A stretch of DNA of 64,000 nucleotides from Mesorhizobium comanense (lineage in GTDB: Bacteria; Pseudomonadota; Alphaproteobacteria; Rhizobiales; Rhizobiaceae), in assembly GCF_005503535.1 (NCBI RefSeq), contig NZ_SCNN01000005.1, forward strand, positions 302,447-366,446, given 5' to 3'. The notes beneath the pieces are model-generated. The model was given only the letters and a program-made list of their open reading frames with translations, ran no database searches and was not told the origin of the DNA. How positions within the stretch are numbered: position 1 is the stretch's first letter; every line of letters starts with the position of its first letter. Positions 47,188-55,926 of this stretch are shown one piece after another. The position numbers and the translations under genes were made by a program.

Positions 47188-47916
47188 TTACGCGTCGGGG
47201 AAATTGTCCTGTCGGTTTCTCCTGCCGGTGATGCGTGCGAGCGTCCTGGCGTCCGACAATTCCTTCGCCGCGTCCTTGCCGATCCAGCGTTCGATCTTGT
47301 CGTTGGAACTCGCCAGTTTTTGCGCCAGCACAAGGGCAGGGGCATGCAGGCCGGCCGACCGCTTGCCGATCTGCCGCAATGCCCAGTTGACCGCCTTTCT
47401 GACGAAATTGCGCCCGTCGCCGGCATGCGCTTCGATCAGGGGCAGGTAGGACAGGAACGTCGCATCGGGCTCTTTCTTCAGGTGCACGGCAGCCCATGCC
47501 AGCATGGCAAACGCCGTGCGGCGGACGAATTCGCGCTCGTCGGTAGCGAACTCCTCGACCAGTTGACGCCAGAACGATGTTTCGACGAACAGGTCGGAGA
47601 CGGTATCGACAACCTCCCAGCTGTCGAAGTCGTCGGCCCAGCGGCGGCATTCCTCGATGGCGATCTTCCTCGGCTCGCCCGTGAAAGCCGCCATCAGCCG
47701 CGCTTCGCGGATGCCGCTGTCCCACAGCGCCAGCGACCGCTGGTGGTCGCGTTTCACTTTGCGCGCCAGGAAGCGCAAATCCGTGTTGCCGACGCCGAGC
47801 GCCGTCGCGGTGTTGATGCCGAACCGCGACATTCCCAGGCGGCTTTCCTCGGTACCGATGCCGCGCAGATAGGCGAGAATATCCTGCGCGGTCCAGTCTG
47901 GAGCGGGCAGGGACAT
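47188..47916 (-). CDS. DNA alkylation repair protein, AlkD-like
   Basis: 242 residues of HEAT-like helical repeats. Conserved patterns RFGINTATALGVGNTDLRFLARKVKRDH and FVRRTAFAMLAWAAVHLKKEPD match AlkD-family glycosylases that remove bulky or cationic alkylated bases without base flipping. C-terminus ends basic. Six bases downstream of the dehydrogenase gene on the same strand, so co-transcribed though functionally unrelated. Confidence 0.87.
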   Translation of the reverse strand: MSLPAPDWTAQDILAYLRGIGTEESRLGMSRFGINTATALGVGNTDLRFLARKVKRDHQRSLALWDSGIREARLMAAFTGEPRKIAIEECRRWADDFDSWEVVDTVSDLFVETSFWRQLVEEFATDEREFVRRTAFAMLAWAAVHLKKEPDATFLSYLPLIEAHAGDGRNFVRKAVNWALRQIGKRSAGLHAPALVLAQKLASSNDKIERWIGKDAAKELSDARTLARITGRRNRQDNFPDA

Positions 47917-47922
47917 CGCCCG

Positions 47923-48792
47923 CTACTTCTCCAGCCGCGCCAGCAGCGAGGATGTGTCCCAGCGCTTGCCGCCCATGGCCTGCACATCCTTGTAGAACTG
48001 GTCGACAAGCGCGGTCACCGGCAGCCTGGCGCCATTGCGATCCGCCTCCGCAAGGCAGATGCCGAGATCCTTGCGCATCCAGTCGACCGCGAAGCCGAAA
48101 TCATATTTGCCGGCGTTCATCGTCTTGTGCCGGTTTTCCATCTGCCAGGAGCCGGCCGCGCCCTTGGAAATCACGTCGACAACCTTCTCGATGTCGAGGC
48201 CGGCCTTCTTGCCGAAATGGATGCCTTCCGACAGGCCCTGCACCAACCCGGCAATGCAGATCTGGTTGATCATCTTGGTGAGTTGGCCGGCACCAGCCGA
48301 TCCCATCAGGCCCACCATGCGGGCGTAGGCGTCGATCACCGGCCTGGCCTTGTCGAAAGCAGCCTGCTCGCCGCCGACCATGACGGTCAGCACGCCGTTT
48401 TCGGCGCCGGCCTGGCCGCCGGAAACCGGCGCGTCGAGGAACGAAAATCCGCTCGACTGCGCGGCCTGCGCCAACTCCCGCGCGACCTCGGCCGAGGCCG
48501 TTGTGTTGTCGATAAAGACGGCACCTTTCTTCATCGCCTGGAAGGCGCCTTGCGGACCTGTCGTCACCGAACGCAGATCGTCGTCATTACCGACACAGGA
48601 AAAGACAAAATCCTTGCCCTCTGCCGCCTGTGCCGGCGTCGCGGCGAAACTACCGCCATGTTGGGCGACCCACTGCTCGGCCTTTGCGAGGGTGCGGTTG
48701 TAGACGGTGACGTCGTGGCCGCCCTTGTTCTTCAGATGTCCGGCCATGGGATAACCCATGACGCCAAGACCGAGAAATGCCACCGATGCCAT
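47923..48792 (-). CDS. Beta-hydroxyacid dehydrogenase (3-hydroxyisobutyrate dehydrogenase family)
   Basis: NAD(P)-dependent oxidoreductase of 289 residues. Rossmann GLGVMGYPMAGHL at the N-terminus, substrate loop DAPVSGGQAGAENG, and the catalytic Lys in GSAGAGQLTKMINQI near residue 170. Family members act on 3-hydroxyisobutyrate, tartronate semialdehyde or succinic semialdehyde; MYNR-type cofactor loop (VTVYNRT) suggests NADP. No other valine-degradation gene nearby, so the substrate stays open. Confidence 0.9.
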   Translation of the reverse strand: MASVAFLGLGVMGYPMAGHLKNKGGHDVTVYNRTLAKAEQWVAQHGGSFAATPAQAAEGKDFVFSCVGNDDDLRSVTTGPQGAFQAMKKGAVFIDNTTASAEVARELAQAAQSSGFSFLDAPVSGGQAGAENGVLTVMVGGEQAAFDKARPVIDAYARMVGLMGSAGAGQLTKMINQICIAGLVQGLSEGIHFGKKAGLDIEKVVDVISKGAAGSWQMENRHKTMNAGKYDFGFAVDWMRKDLGICLAEADRNGARLPVTALVDQFYKDVQAMGGKRWDTSSLLARLEK

Positions 48793-48902
48793 TGCTCATC
48801 CTTCCGGGGAAACAGGATTTCAGTTGGCGAAGCTCTAGGCCCTGTGCCGGATTCGTCAAGGCGCGCGCGGCTGGATCTGCTGGCACAGGCCGGCGCGGCA
48901 AC

Positions 48903-49727
48903 TCAGCGGTGCAGGTGTATCGTGATCCGGCGCTCTATCCACTCGACGCCATGGCGCAGGATCTCCACCATCACCAGATAGACGATCGCGACCCAGACAT
49001 AGGCCTGGAAATCGAAGGACTTGGCATAGGCGAGCTTGGCGTTGCCCATCAGATCGTAGACGGTGATGATGGCCACGATTGCCGAGGCCTTGATCATCAG
49101 CACCAGTTCATTGCCGTAGGGCCGCAGGGCCACGATGATCGCCTGTGGCAGAACCACCTTGCGCAGCGTCTGCAATTTGTGCAGGCCGAGCGAAGCCGCT
49201 CCCTCCCACTGGCCTCTCGGCACGCTCTCTATGGCACCGCGCAGGATCTCGGCCTGATATGCGGCCGTGTTGAGCGCAAAGGCGAACACTCCGCAGTTGA
49301 AGGCCTCACGGAAGAACCACCACAGGCCCACCGATTCGAGCTGCACCCGGAACGAACCCAACCCGTAGTAGATCAGATAAACCTGGACGAGCAGCGGCGT
49401 GCCGCGGAAGAAATAGACGTAGCAATAGGCGAGCCCGGACAAAAACCGGCTCCTAGACATACGGCAATAGGTAACGGGCAATGAAAGGATGGCCCCAAGA
49501 ATCATCGAAATGACCACCAGCGCCAGCGTGGTCCCCAATCCCTGCAGGTAGGCGGGTGCGTATCTGGCGAAAAACGCTCCGTTCCAGGCACCGATCAGAT
49601 AGGCGATAATTCCGAAGCCGAAGGCGATCCAGAAACCTACGAGCAGATAGCCGATGATACGCGCGCGTGGCCAGCCGCGCGCCTGTGGCGGAGGCCGGTC
49701 GACATCGATGGCTTGGCTGACGCTCAT
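48903..49727 (-). CDS. Polar amino-acid ABC transporter permease (HisM type)
   Basis: 274-residue membrane subunit with an N-terminal extension and about five helices. The RGTPLLVQVYLIYYGLG segment and the EAA loop (EGAASLGLHKLQTLRKVVLPQA) are typical of His/Lys/Arg/Glu importers. ATG 49727 overlaps the stop of the HisQ gene (ATGA). No ATPase gene follows; the expected HisP subunit must be encoded elsewhere, or shared with another system. Confidence 0.9.
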   Translation of the reverse strand: MSVSQAIDVDRPPPQARGWPRARIIGYLLVGFWIAFGFGIIAYLIGAWNGAFFARYAPAYLQGLGTTLALVVISMILGAILSLPVTYCRMSRSRFLSGLAYCYVYFFRGTPLLVQVYLIYYGLGSFRVQLESVGLWWFFREAFNCGVFAFALNTAAYQAEILRGAIESVPRGQWEGAASLGLHKLQTLRKVVLPQAIIVALRPYGNELVLMIKASAIVAIITVYDLMGNAKLAYAKSFDFQAYVWVAIVYLVMVEILRHGVEWIERRITIHLHR

Positions 49728-50440
49728 CGTGCCTCCCTCCGCCCTAGCGAACGCAGGATAAATCCAGTGGCGATCGACGAGAGGATGGCCAGGGCAAGAA
49801 AGACCAGCGCCGCGAAACTGTAGAAGAGGAAGGCATGCTTGGTGACGCGTGCGGCCACGCCGGCATTGCGCAAGGTTTCGGCGAGATTGACGACCGAGAC
49901 CAGGGCCGTATCCTTGAGCAGGCTCAGCCAGCAATTCTCGAGACCGGGAAAGGCGATGCGCAGCAGCTGCGGCAGGATAATCTTGCGCATGGTCTGCCAT
50001 TTCGACAACCCAATGGCGTAGCCGCCTTCATACTGGCCCTTGGGAATGGCGCGAAAGGCGGAAAGGAAAACCTCGCTGCTGTAGGACGAGAAGATCAGCG
50101 ACAGCACGATCATGCCGGCAATGAAGCTGTCGACATCGATCGTCGCCTCCGGCTTGAACAACCGGATGACGTATTGCAGCAGGATGGGCATGCCGAAGAA
50201 GAACAGGAACAGCGTCACCAGTTCCGGCAGGCCGCGAAAGACGGTGGTGTAGATATTGGCCGCCAGCCGCAGCGATGGTTCCTCGGACTGCTTGGCCCAG
50301 GCAACGAAAAAGCCGATGGTCAGGCCAATCGGCAGCGTCGCAAGAGCGAGCGAGATGGTGACCAGGGCGCCATAGGCAATATCGTCACTCCAGCCATCGG
50401 GTCCCCAACTGAGCAGTGTCCATATGCTTTGGGCTGGCAT
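49724..50440 (-). CDS. Polar amino-acid ABC transporter permease (HisQ type)
   Basis: 238 residues, about five helices, RGLPELVTLFLFFFGMP segment and EAA loop (GGYAIGLSKWQTMRKIILPQL). Forms a heterodimer with HisM. Located 78 bases after the binding-protein gene; a strong hairpin in that gap probably reduces its expression relative to the receptor. Confidence 0.9.
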   Translation of the reverse strand: MPAQSIWTLLSWGPDGWSDDIAYGALVTISLALATLPIGLTIGFFVAWAKQSEEPSLRLAANIYTTVFRGLPELVTLFLFFFGMPILLQYVIRLFKPEATIDVDSFIAGMIVLSLIFSSYSSEVFLSAFRAIPKGQYEGGYAIGLSKWQTMRKIILPQLLRIAFPGLENCWLSLLKDTALVSVVNLAETLRNAGVAARVTKHAFLFYSFAALVFLALAILSSIATGFILRSLGRREAR

Positions 50441-50479
50441 TGACGGGTCTTGTCTCCACGACGGTCAGAGATAAGCGAA

Positions 50480-50505
50480 GGGCGGCGGGGTGTCCCCCGC
50501 CGCCC
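50480..50505. promoter_or_regulatory. Intercistronic hairpin between receptor and permease genes
   Basis: GGGCGGCGGGG and CCCCGCCGCCC, a perfect 11-base GC stem with a TGTC loop, 13 bases after the receptor stop. No U-tract follows on the minus strand. Likely to protect the receptor mRNA end or attenuate reading into the permeases, a common way to make excess binding protein. Confidence 0.75.
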
Positions 50506-50517
50506 TCGGCATGATGA

Positions 50518-51303
50518 TCAGGACTCGCTGCCGTAGACGTCGAACTTGAAGTACTTGTCGTTGATTTCCTTGTACTTTCCATTCTTCCGAATGGCGTCGA
50601 TGGCTGCATTGAGCTTGTTGACAAGGTCGGTCTCGCCCTTGCGTACGGCAATGCCGGCGCCCGGTCCGAAGATCTCGACCGGTTGCGGCTTCGGCTGGCC
50701 GAGAATCTTGCAGCAGGCGCCATCAGGCGAATCCAGCCATTGTTGCAGGACCACGATATCGTCCTCGATCGCGTCGAGACGGCCGTTGGCGAGATCGGCC
50801 TGTTCCTCGGGGCTGCTCGGATAACCCTTGACCGTGCTGTCGGTGTAGGTCTTCGACGCATAATTGAAGTGGGTGGTGGTGGTGGCGACGCCGATCGTCT
50901 TGCCGGCGAGATCTTCCTTGGTCACGCCCTTCAGCGTGGAATCCTTCGGCACGGCGATCGCCGATGGCGTGTTGTAGTACTTGTTCGAGAAGTCGACCTT
51001 CTCCTTGCGCTCGGGCGTGATCGACATCGAAGCGACGATGGCATCGAACTTGCCGGCCTGAAGTGCGGGAATAATGCCGTCCCAGTCCTGGGCGACGAAG
51101 GTGCACTTGACCTTCATCTCGTCGCAAAGCGCCTTGGCGATATCGATGTCGAAGCCGACGAGTTGGCCGTCGGAGGTCAGGTTGTTGAAGGGCGGGTAGG
51201 CGCCTTCGGTGCCGATCCTCAGGGTCTTTTCCTGGGCTTGGGCTACGCCGAGCGTCAGCAGCGCAGCCGATGCGGCGAGCGCGATACGCAGTGCAATACG
51301 CAT
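50518..51303 (-). CDS. Polar amino-acid ABC transporter substrate-binding protein
   Basis: 261-residue periplasmic receptor, signal peptide 1-23 (ending AQA-Q). Opening IGTEGAYPPFNNLTSDGQLVGFDIDIAKALCDEMKVKC is the SBP_bac_3 pattern of lysine-arginine-ornithine/histidine/octopine-type receptors. Two Cys pairs are in place for disulphides (one in CDEMKVKC, one in DGACCK). ATG 51303 gives the signal peptide; frame extends to 51402. Cationic amino acid or opine is likely. Confidence 0.92.
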   Translation of the reverse strand: MRIALRIALAASAALLTLGVAQAQEKTLRIGTEGAYPPFNNLTSDGQLVGFDIDIAKALCDEMKVKCTFVAQDWDGIIPALQAGKFDAIVASMSITPERKEKVDFSNKYYNTPSAIAVPKDSTLKGVTKEDLAGKTIGVATTTTHFNYASKTYTDSTVKGYPSSPEEQADLANGRLDAIEDDIVVLQQWLDSPDGACCKILGQPKPQPVEIFGPGAGIAVRKGETDLVNKLNAAIDAIRKNGKYKEINDKYFKFDVYGSES

Positions 51304-51462
51304 GATGGTCCTCTCTTTATGCTCCCGGCCGTCGTTCCGAAACGGCTCTGTGGGGCGGTGCTTTTGACCGCCCGCTGGGCGCGATACTCCCACTCTTTCC
51401 AAGAAAAAAGCAACTGCAAAACCACCAAAATCGGTAATCAGGTTCTGCCGTTACGTTACATC

Positions 51463-51972
51463 TCAAGCAACGAGGCCGGTTGTGCGCTCGATGAAGTCGA
51501 CTATCGATTTTGCATCGTCGAGGTCGAACACGGGCAGGCTCCCGTCGGCGACGGCGAAGTCGGCCGCGACGGCAACAATATTGGGATCACCTGCCGAAAG
51601 CGGCGTCTGGTCCTTGGCGTCCAGCCGCCTCGTTTCGATCTTGCGGTGGGATTCGCGCTTGTAGCCCTCCACCAGCACGATGTCGCAAGGCGCCAGCCGT
51701 GACAGGATCACCTCCAGCGGCGGCTCGTCCTCGCCACGCAGTTCATGCATGAGCGCCCAGCGATTGCCCGACACGATCGCGACTTCGGTGGCGCCCGCCT
51801 GGCGATGGCGAAACGAGTCCGCGCCCGGCTTGTCGATATCGAAATCATGATGGGCATGCTTGACCGTGGAGACCTTCCAGCCGCGCCGCACGAGTTCCGC
51901 GACCAGCTTTTCGGTCAGTGTTGTCTTGCCGGAGTTTTTCCAGCCGGTGATGCCGAAGACGCGCCTGTTCAT
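51463..51972 (-). CDS. mobB: Molybdopterin-guanine dinucleotide biosynthesis protein MobB
   Basis: 169-residue GTP-binding helper of molybdenum-cofactor maturation. Walker A GWKNSGKTTLTEKLV at residues 10-24; VKHAHHDFDIDKPGADSFRHRQAGA and LVEGYKRE are typical. Overlaps the mobA stop by four bases (ATGA), so the pair is translationally coupled. Confidence 0.94.
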   Translation of the reverse strand: MNRRVFGITGWKNSGKTTLTEKLVAELVRRGWKVSTVKHAHHDFDIDKPGADSFRHRQAGATEVAIVSGNRWALMHELRGEDEPPLEVILSRLAPCDIVLVEGYKRESHRKIETRRLDAKDQTPLSAGDPNIVAVAADFAVADGSLPVFDLDDAKSIVDFIERTTGLVA

Positions 51973-52595
51973 GGGATGATGCTCTGCAACAGTCGCTCGG
52001 CCTGGGCAAGGTCATCAGGCACATTGATGTTGAAGAATGGATCGAGCCCTGCGGCCTGCCGGAACGGAAACTCCACCTCGATGTGACCATAGTGCTCGAT
52101 GAAGGCGGAAACGCGCCTGTTGTCTTCATCGACCAGGAAATGCCGCAAGGCCTCGCGGCACCCGATCGGCCACAGCGCGAAGGTTGGATGCAGTCGTCCA
52201 CCCGACGAAGCGACGGCGATCGCTCCGGGCTGCTTGCTGGCGGCTTCGGCCAAGCGACTGACAAGGTCCGGCGGCAGGAAAGGCGTGTCGCCGGCAGCAG
52301 TGACGATTGCCTTGCACGAGGTGTCGACGGCGGCCCATTCGAGGCCGGTCAGGACGCCGGCAAGCGGTCCGGCAAAACCTTCGACAACGTCGGCAAGCAC
52401 GGGCAGTCCGAAAGCGGAAAACCGTGATGCATCGCCATTGGCGTTCAGCGCCAGGGTTTCGGTCTGCGGATCCAGACGCGACAAGACCTGGTCAAGCACG
52501 CACCCATTGCCGAGCGGCAACAGGCCCTTGTCGCCACCGCCCATTCGCCTGGACTGGCCGCCGGCCAGAATGATCCCCGCTACACCTGACTTCAT
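51969..52595 (-). CDS. mobA: Molybdenum cofactor guanylyltransferase MobA
   Basis: Adds GMP to Mo-molybdopterin to make bis-MGD or MGD. 208 residues with the nucleotidyltransferase motif IILAGGQSRRMGGGDKGLLPL at the N-terminus, GPLAGVLTGLEW, and AAGDTPFLPPDL. ATG 52595 begins the family sequence; the frame extends to 52721. Together with moaA and moeA/moaC elsewhere in the window this supplies most of the cofactor pathway. Confidence 0.95.
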   Translation of the reverse strand: MKSGVAGIILAGGQSRRMGGGDKGLLPLGNGCVLDQVLSRLDPQTETLALNANGDASRFSAFGLPVLADVVEGFAGPLAGVLTGLEWAAVDTSCKAIVTAAGDTPFLPPDLVSRLAEAASKQPGAIAVASSGGRLHPTFALWPIGCREALRHFLVDEDNRRVSAFIEHYGHIEVEFPFRQAAGLDPFFNINVPDDLAQAERLLQSIIP

Positions 52596-52635
52596 GCCGG
52601 GAGCCTGTACGCATGCCGAGGGAAAGCGCAAGCAG

Positions 52636-53556
52636 CTAGATTCCGTCGGGCGCCATCGCCGGGCCGGTACTCTCGGCGACGATCCGGCGCCTGCCGGCAA
52701 TCCGCTCGCGGTAAAGCGCATAAAGGCCCGAGCCGACGACGATGGTGGCGCCGGCGATCATCGGTGCGTCCGGAAAATCGCCGAAGACGACAAGGCCAAG
52801 CAGGATCGACCAGAGGAGCGCCGTGTAACGGAACGGCGCAATGAAAGAGATTTCGCCTGCGCGCATCGCCATGATGATGAACTGATAGCCGATAAGCACC
52901 AGCACTGCCGCCAGTGCCAGCAGCGCCGTGCTCCGGCCGGTCATCGGCGTCCAGCCGCCCATCGGCGACAACAGCACGGCGCCGACAATGGTCATGGCAA
53001 GTGCGGTCGCGGTCGAGACCAGCATCGTCGGGATGGTTTGAGGGATGCGCTTGGTGGCGAGATCGCGCACGGTGCAGCATGCGACGCTGGCCAGGGCCCA
53101 CAGGGAATAGGTGGTGAAACCGTCAAAACCCGGCCGCACGATGACCAGCACGCCGGCAAAGCCGGTGGCGATCGCCAGCCAGCGGCGCCAACCCACTGCT
53201 TCGCCGAAGAACAGTGCGGCTCCCATCGTCACCGACAGCGGCAGCGCCTGAAGAACGGCCGACACGCTGCCGATCGGCAGATGGGCGAGGGCCACCAGGA
53301 ACGACACCGTGCCGCCTGCTTCGCCCAGCACGCGCAGCGCCACAAGCGGCTGCAGCATCCGGTCCGGTCGCGAAAGCGCGCCGCGCTGCCAGGCAAGCAC
53401 GCCGACGAAAAGCGAAGCGAATGCTCCCCGGATCAGCATGACCTGCGCCATGTTCATCGATTGCGACGAGTATTTGGTCATGGCGTCGTTGAGCGTGAAG
53501 CCAACCATCGCCACCATCATGAACAACGCGCCGCGAAGATTTGGGGACAGAGGCAA
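52636..53556 (-). CDS. DMT superfamily transporter, EamA family
   Basis: 306-residue membrane protein with ten predicted helices in two EamA repeats (about residues 8-140 and 155-285). The N-terminal RGALFMMVAMVGFTLNDAMTKY is typical of exporters of metabolites. Substrate unknown. 40 bases upstream of mobA on the same strand, with no sign of a functional link. Confidence 0.9.
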   Translation of the reverse strand: MPLSPNLRGALFMMVAMVGFTLNDAMTKYSSQSMNMAQVMLIRGAFASLFVGVLAWQRGALSRPDRMLQPLVALRVLGEAGGTVSFLVALAHLPIGSVSAVLQALPLSVTMGAALFFGEAVGWRRWLAIATGFAGVLVIVRPGFDGFTTYSLWALASVACCTVRDLATKRIPQTIPTMLVSTATALAMTIVGAVLLSPMGGWTPMTGRSTALLALAAVLVLIGYQFIIMAMRAGEISFIAPFRYTALLWSILLGLVVFGDFPDAPMIAGATIVVGSGLYALYRERIAGRRRIVAESTGPAMAPDGI

Positions 53557-53682
53557 GACATCTACCGGTTGCTTTCCAGCAAGGCTCTAGCAGTCCGGCA
53601 CGAAACATCAACGGCTAATGGCTGTACCAGCACCGTCATGAAGTCCCCACGTAACCGCGGCTGGATAGACCGCAACCTGGGC

Positions 53683-53704
53683 CGGGAGCCGCCGCCGGCT
53701 CCCG
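53683..53704. terminator. Hairpin downstream of the small secreted protein gene
   Basis: CGGGAGCCG and CGGCTCCCG form a perfect 9-base stem with a 4-base loop, 25 bases past the stop at 53729 (minus-strand reading). No U-tract, so a rho-independent role is uncertain; it could also stabilise the mRNA 3' end. Confidence 0.45.
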
Positions 53705-53728
53705 CCGCTATGGTAACCGCTTTGAAAT

Positions 53729-54088
53729 CTATTTCTTCGGCGTCAGCACCTCGGTGCCGTTGCCGTCCTTGCCGGCGATGGTCCACAGACCATGCAGCGA
53801 CCCGTCTTCGTCGACCTTGTAGACGACGAGGCCGATATCCTTGCCCATCACGTAGCCTGCGGAGAATGCATCGTCGTTGCGCATGCAGATGCCGTCGGAG
53901 GATGAGCCGCCGGTTTCCCAATGGATGGTGCAGGTGGTCTCGCTGGTCAGCGTGATCGTTGCCTCGCCGCCATATTTCGATCCGTCGAAGTTCGTGCCGG
54001 CGACGGTATAAGTGCCGCCGATCGACTGAGCCGCCGCGGGCAGGGCCGTGAAGCCAAGCAAGGCAAGTGAAAGAATGAGTTTGCGCAT
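53729..54088 (-). CDS. Small secreted protein, unknown
   Basis: 119 residues with a clear signal peptide (MRKLILSLALLGFTALPAAA-Q) and a beta-rich body: GGTYTVAGTNFDGSKYGGEATITL, CTIHW and CMRND give two Cys that may pair. The pattern of a GxYxVxGxNxDGSxYxG lipocalin-like or calycin-type small barrel is suggestive only. No family recognised with confidence. Its start is 94 bases from the next gene's stop. Confidence 0.75.
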   Translation of the reverse strand: MRKLILSLALLGFTALPAAAQSIGGTYTVAGTNFDGSKYGGEATITLTSETTCTIHWETGGSSSDGICMRNDDAFSAGYVMGKDIGLVVYKVDEDGSLHGLWTIAGKDGNGTEVLTPKK

Positions 54089-54214
54089 GACGTGTTCCCC
54101 CTGTGAGCGAAGAGCCGCTTCCGGGCGGAGGCTAGGCCGGAAGAAGCTGGCCGTAAATTGGGCGGCGGGGCGCGATCAAGACTTTTTCTGGGGTGTGATC
54201 CGAAACACTCACTG

Positions 54215-54682
54215 TCACTTCAGGCTGCCGGCGATGGCGCCGACGAGTGGATCGTATTTGGCTTTCAGGGACGGTGGATAATCGATCCAGACCGTGCGGA
54301 TCACGCCATCCCTGCCGAACACCCGGCGCTCGTAAAAGATCTTTCCGTCCTTCATGCCCGACAGCACTGCCCAACCCTTGCCGGTCTTGCTGTAGGTGAC
54401 GGTATAGCCGGGTTCCTTGCTGGCCTTTTCATCGGCAACAAAGCTTTTCGGCGTGTCGTTGTCGACGTTGAGTATACCCGAACATGTCAGGCTGGCCCCG
54501 TCCGCGCTCAACCACACCTGCCCGTCGCCGTTCTCGGGTTCGGGCTGACGATCGGTGAAGATTTCGTCGGGAAAGGTGCAGACGGTGCCGAAGCGCTCGT
54601 TCACATAGGTGGACGGCGCGGCGCTCGCGGGCATGGCCGCTAACGTGGCAACAAACACCAGGACCGCCTGACGACGCTTCAT
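54215..54682 (-). CDS. Secreted protein, unknown
   Basis: 155 residues with signal peptide (MKRRQAVLVFVATLAAMPASA-A). Two Cys (VCTFPDEIF and LTCSGIL) suggest a disulphide; the beta-strand pattern around YTVTYSKTGKGWAVLSGMKDGKIFYERR recalls small exported binding proteins of rhizobia. ATG 54682 gives the signal peptide; 54709 adds nine residues. The end motif TVTYSKTGKGW has partial similarity to the edge gene at 63917-64000, but the match is too short to interpret. Confidence 0.72.
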   Translation of the reverse strand: MKRRQAVLVFVATLAAMPASAAPSTYVNERFGTVCTFPDEIFTDRQPEPENGDGQVWLSADGASLTCSGILNVDNDTPKSFVADEKASKEPGYTVTYSKTGKGWAVLSGMKDGKIFYERRVFGRDGVIRTVWIDYPPSLKAKYDPLVGAIAGSLK

Positions 54683-54732
54683 CCGTGCCTCCATGTCAAC
54701 GGAAGCCATCCTGCACCAAAATGCCGGAAAGA

Positions 54733-55728
54733 TCAGCCGCCCGTGACGCTCATGTGCCGGGAGACGGAAGGACGACGGGTGCGGCGGTCGATGATGAAAT
54801 CATGGCCCTTCGGCTTGCGGCCGATGGCCTCGTCGATCGCCTCGGCGACAAGCGCGTTGCCTTCGGAGGCACGCAAAGGCGCGCGCAGGTCGGCCGCGTC
54901 CTCTTGGCCGAGGCACATATAGAGCGTGCCGGTGCAGGTCAGCCGGACGCGATTGCAGCTCTCGCAGAAATTATGCGTCATCGGTGTAATGAAGCCGAGC
55001 TTTCCACCCGTTTCCGCAACGTGGACATAGCGGGCCGGCCCGCCGGTCTTGAGAGGAATGTCGGTCAGCGTGAACTGGCGCTCCAGCGAAGCGCGCAGCA
55101 TCGACAAGGGCAGATACTGGTCGGTGCGGTCGGCATCAATCTCGCCCATCGGCATGGTTTCGATGACGGTCAGGTCCATGTCGCGACCATGCGCCCAGCG
55201 CATCATGTCGGGGATTTCTGTGTCGTTGAAATCCCGCAACGCCACCGCGTTGAGCTTGACCTTCAGCCCTGCCGCCTGAGCGGCATCGATGCCGTCCATG
55301 ACCTTGCCGAGATGGCCCCAGCGGGTGATCTGGTGGAATTTGTCGGCGTCGAGCGTGTCGAGCGAGACGTTGATGCGCCTGACGCCGCAATCGGCGAGTT
55401 CTTTGGCGAAGCGTGACAGCTGCGAGCCATTGGTGGTGAGCGTCAGTTCCTCCAGGGCGCCGCTTGCAAGATGGCGCGACAGCTGGCGCACCAGATGCAT
55501 GATGTTCTTGCGAACCAGCGGTTCTCCGCCGGTAAGGCGCAACCTTCTGACGCCCTTTTCGATGAAGACGGTGCAGAGCCGGTCCAGCTCTTCCAGCGAC
55601 AACAGATCCTTCTTGGGCAGGAAGGTCATGTCCTCGGCCATGCAATAGGTGCAGCGGAAATCGCAGCGGTCGGTGACCGATACGCGCAGATAGTTGATCG
55701 TGCGACCAAAGGGGTCGATCATGTCCAT
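54733..55728 (-). CDS. moaA: GTP 3',8-cyclase MoaA
   Basis: Radical-SAM enzyme that starts molybdenum-cofactor synthesis from GTP. 331 residues: [18 protein letters not shown] holds the CxxxCxxC cluster for SAM, followed by [11 protein letters not shown]; the second cluster uses [20 protein letters not shown] near the C-terminus. The final GG residues, needed for activity, are present (SVTGG). It lies 198 bases from the divergent DUF971 gene. Confidence 0.96.
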   Translation of the reverse strand: MDMIDPFGRTINYLRVSVTDRCDFRCTYCMAEDMTFLPKKDLLSLEELDRLCTVFIEKGVRRLRLTGGEPLVRKNIMHLVRQLSRHLASGALEELTLTTNGSQLSRFAKELADCGVRRINVSLDTLDADKFHQITRWGHLGKVMDGIDAAQAAGLKVKLNAVALRDFNDTEIPDMMRWAHGRDMDLTVIETMPMGEIDADRTDQYLPLSMLRASLERQFTLTDIPLKTGGPARYVHVAETGGKLGFITPMTHNFCESCNRVRLTCTGTLYMCLGQEDAADLRAPLRASEGNALVAEAIDEAIGRKPKGHDFIIDRRTRRPSVSRHMSVTGG

Positions 55729-55838
55729 GCTTCAAGCGCTTCCAGTGGCCGTGAACGGCTCCGTTATATACTTGTATGTGATACGAACCGTGCGGCCATT
55801 CAAGATACCGCGTCTCGATCTTTGGTAACATCCCGGAG

Positions 55839-55912
55839 CCGACACGGCGTGTCGGTCGTCCTATCGGGCCTTTTCCCATCCGTCGAAGCGGCGTAGGGAA
55901 GGGCAGCCGATA
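55839..55912 (+). ncRNA. Candidate structured leader of the DUF971 gene
   Basis: A first hairpin CCGACAC-GGC-GTGTCGG (55839-55855) is followed by a long three-step stem: outer TATCGG (55862-55867) with CCGATA (55907-55912), middle GCCTTTTCCC (55868-55877) with GGGAAGGGC (55896-55904), and an inner CCG/CGG hairpin. It ends 14 bases before the DUF971 ATG, which has no good ribosome-binding site. I do not recognise it as a known riboswitch class. Confidence 0.45.
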
Positions 55913-55926
55913 CGGGATCAGACAGC

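Noticed and set aside
55729..55926. Molybdenum-cofactor riboswitch upstream of moaA
   Set aside because: The folded element in this gap ends beside the DUF971 start and does not resemble the known Moco RNA layout as I recall it; it is reported only as an unclassified leader.
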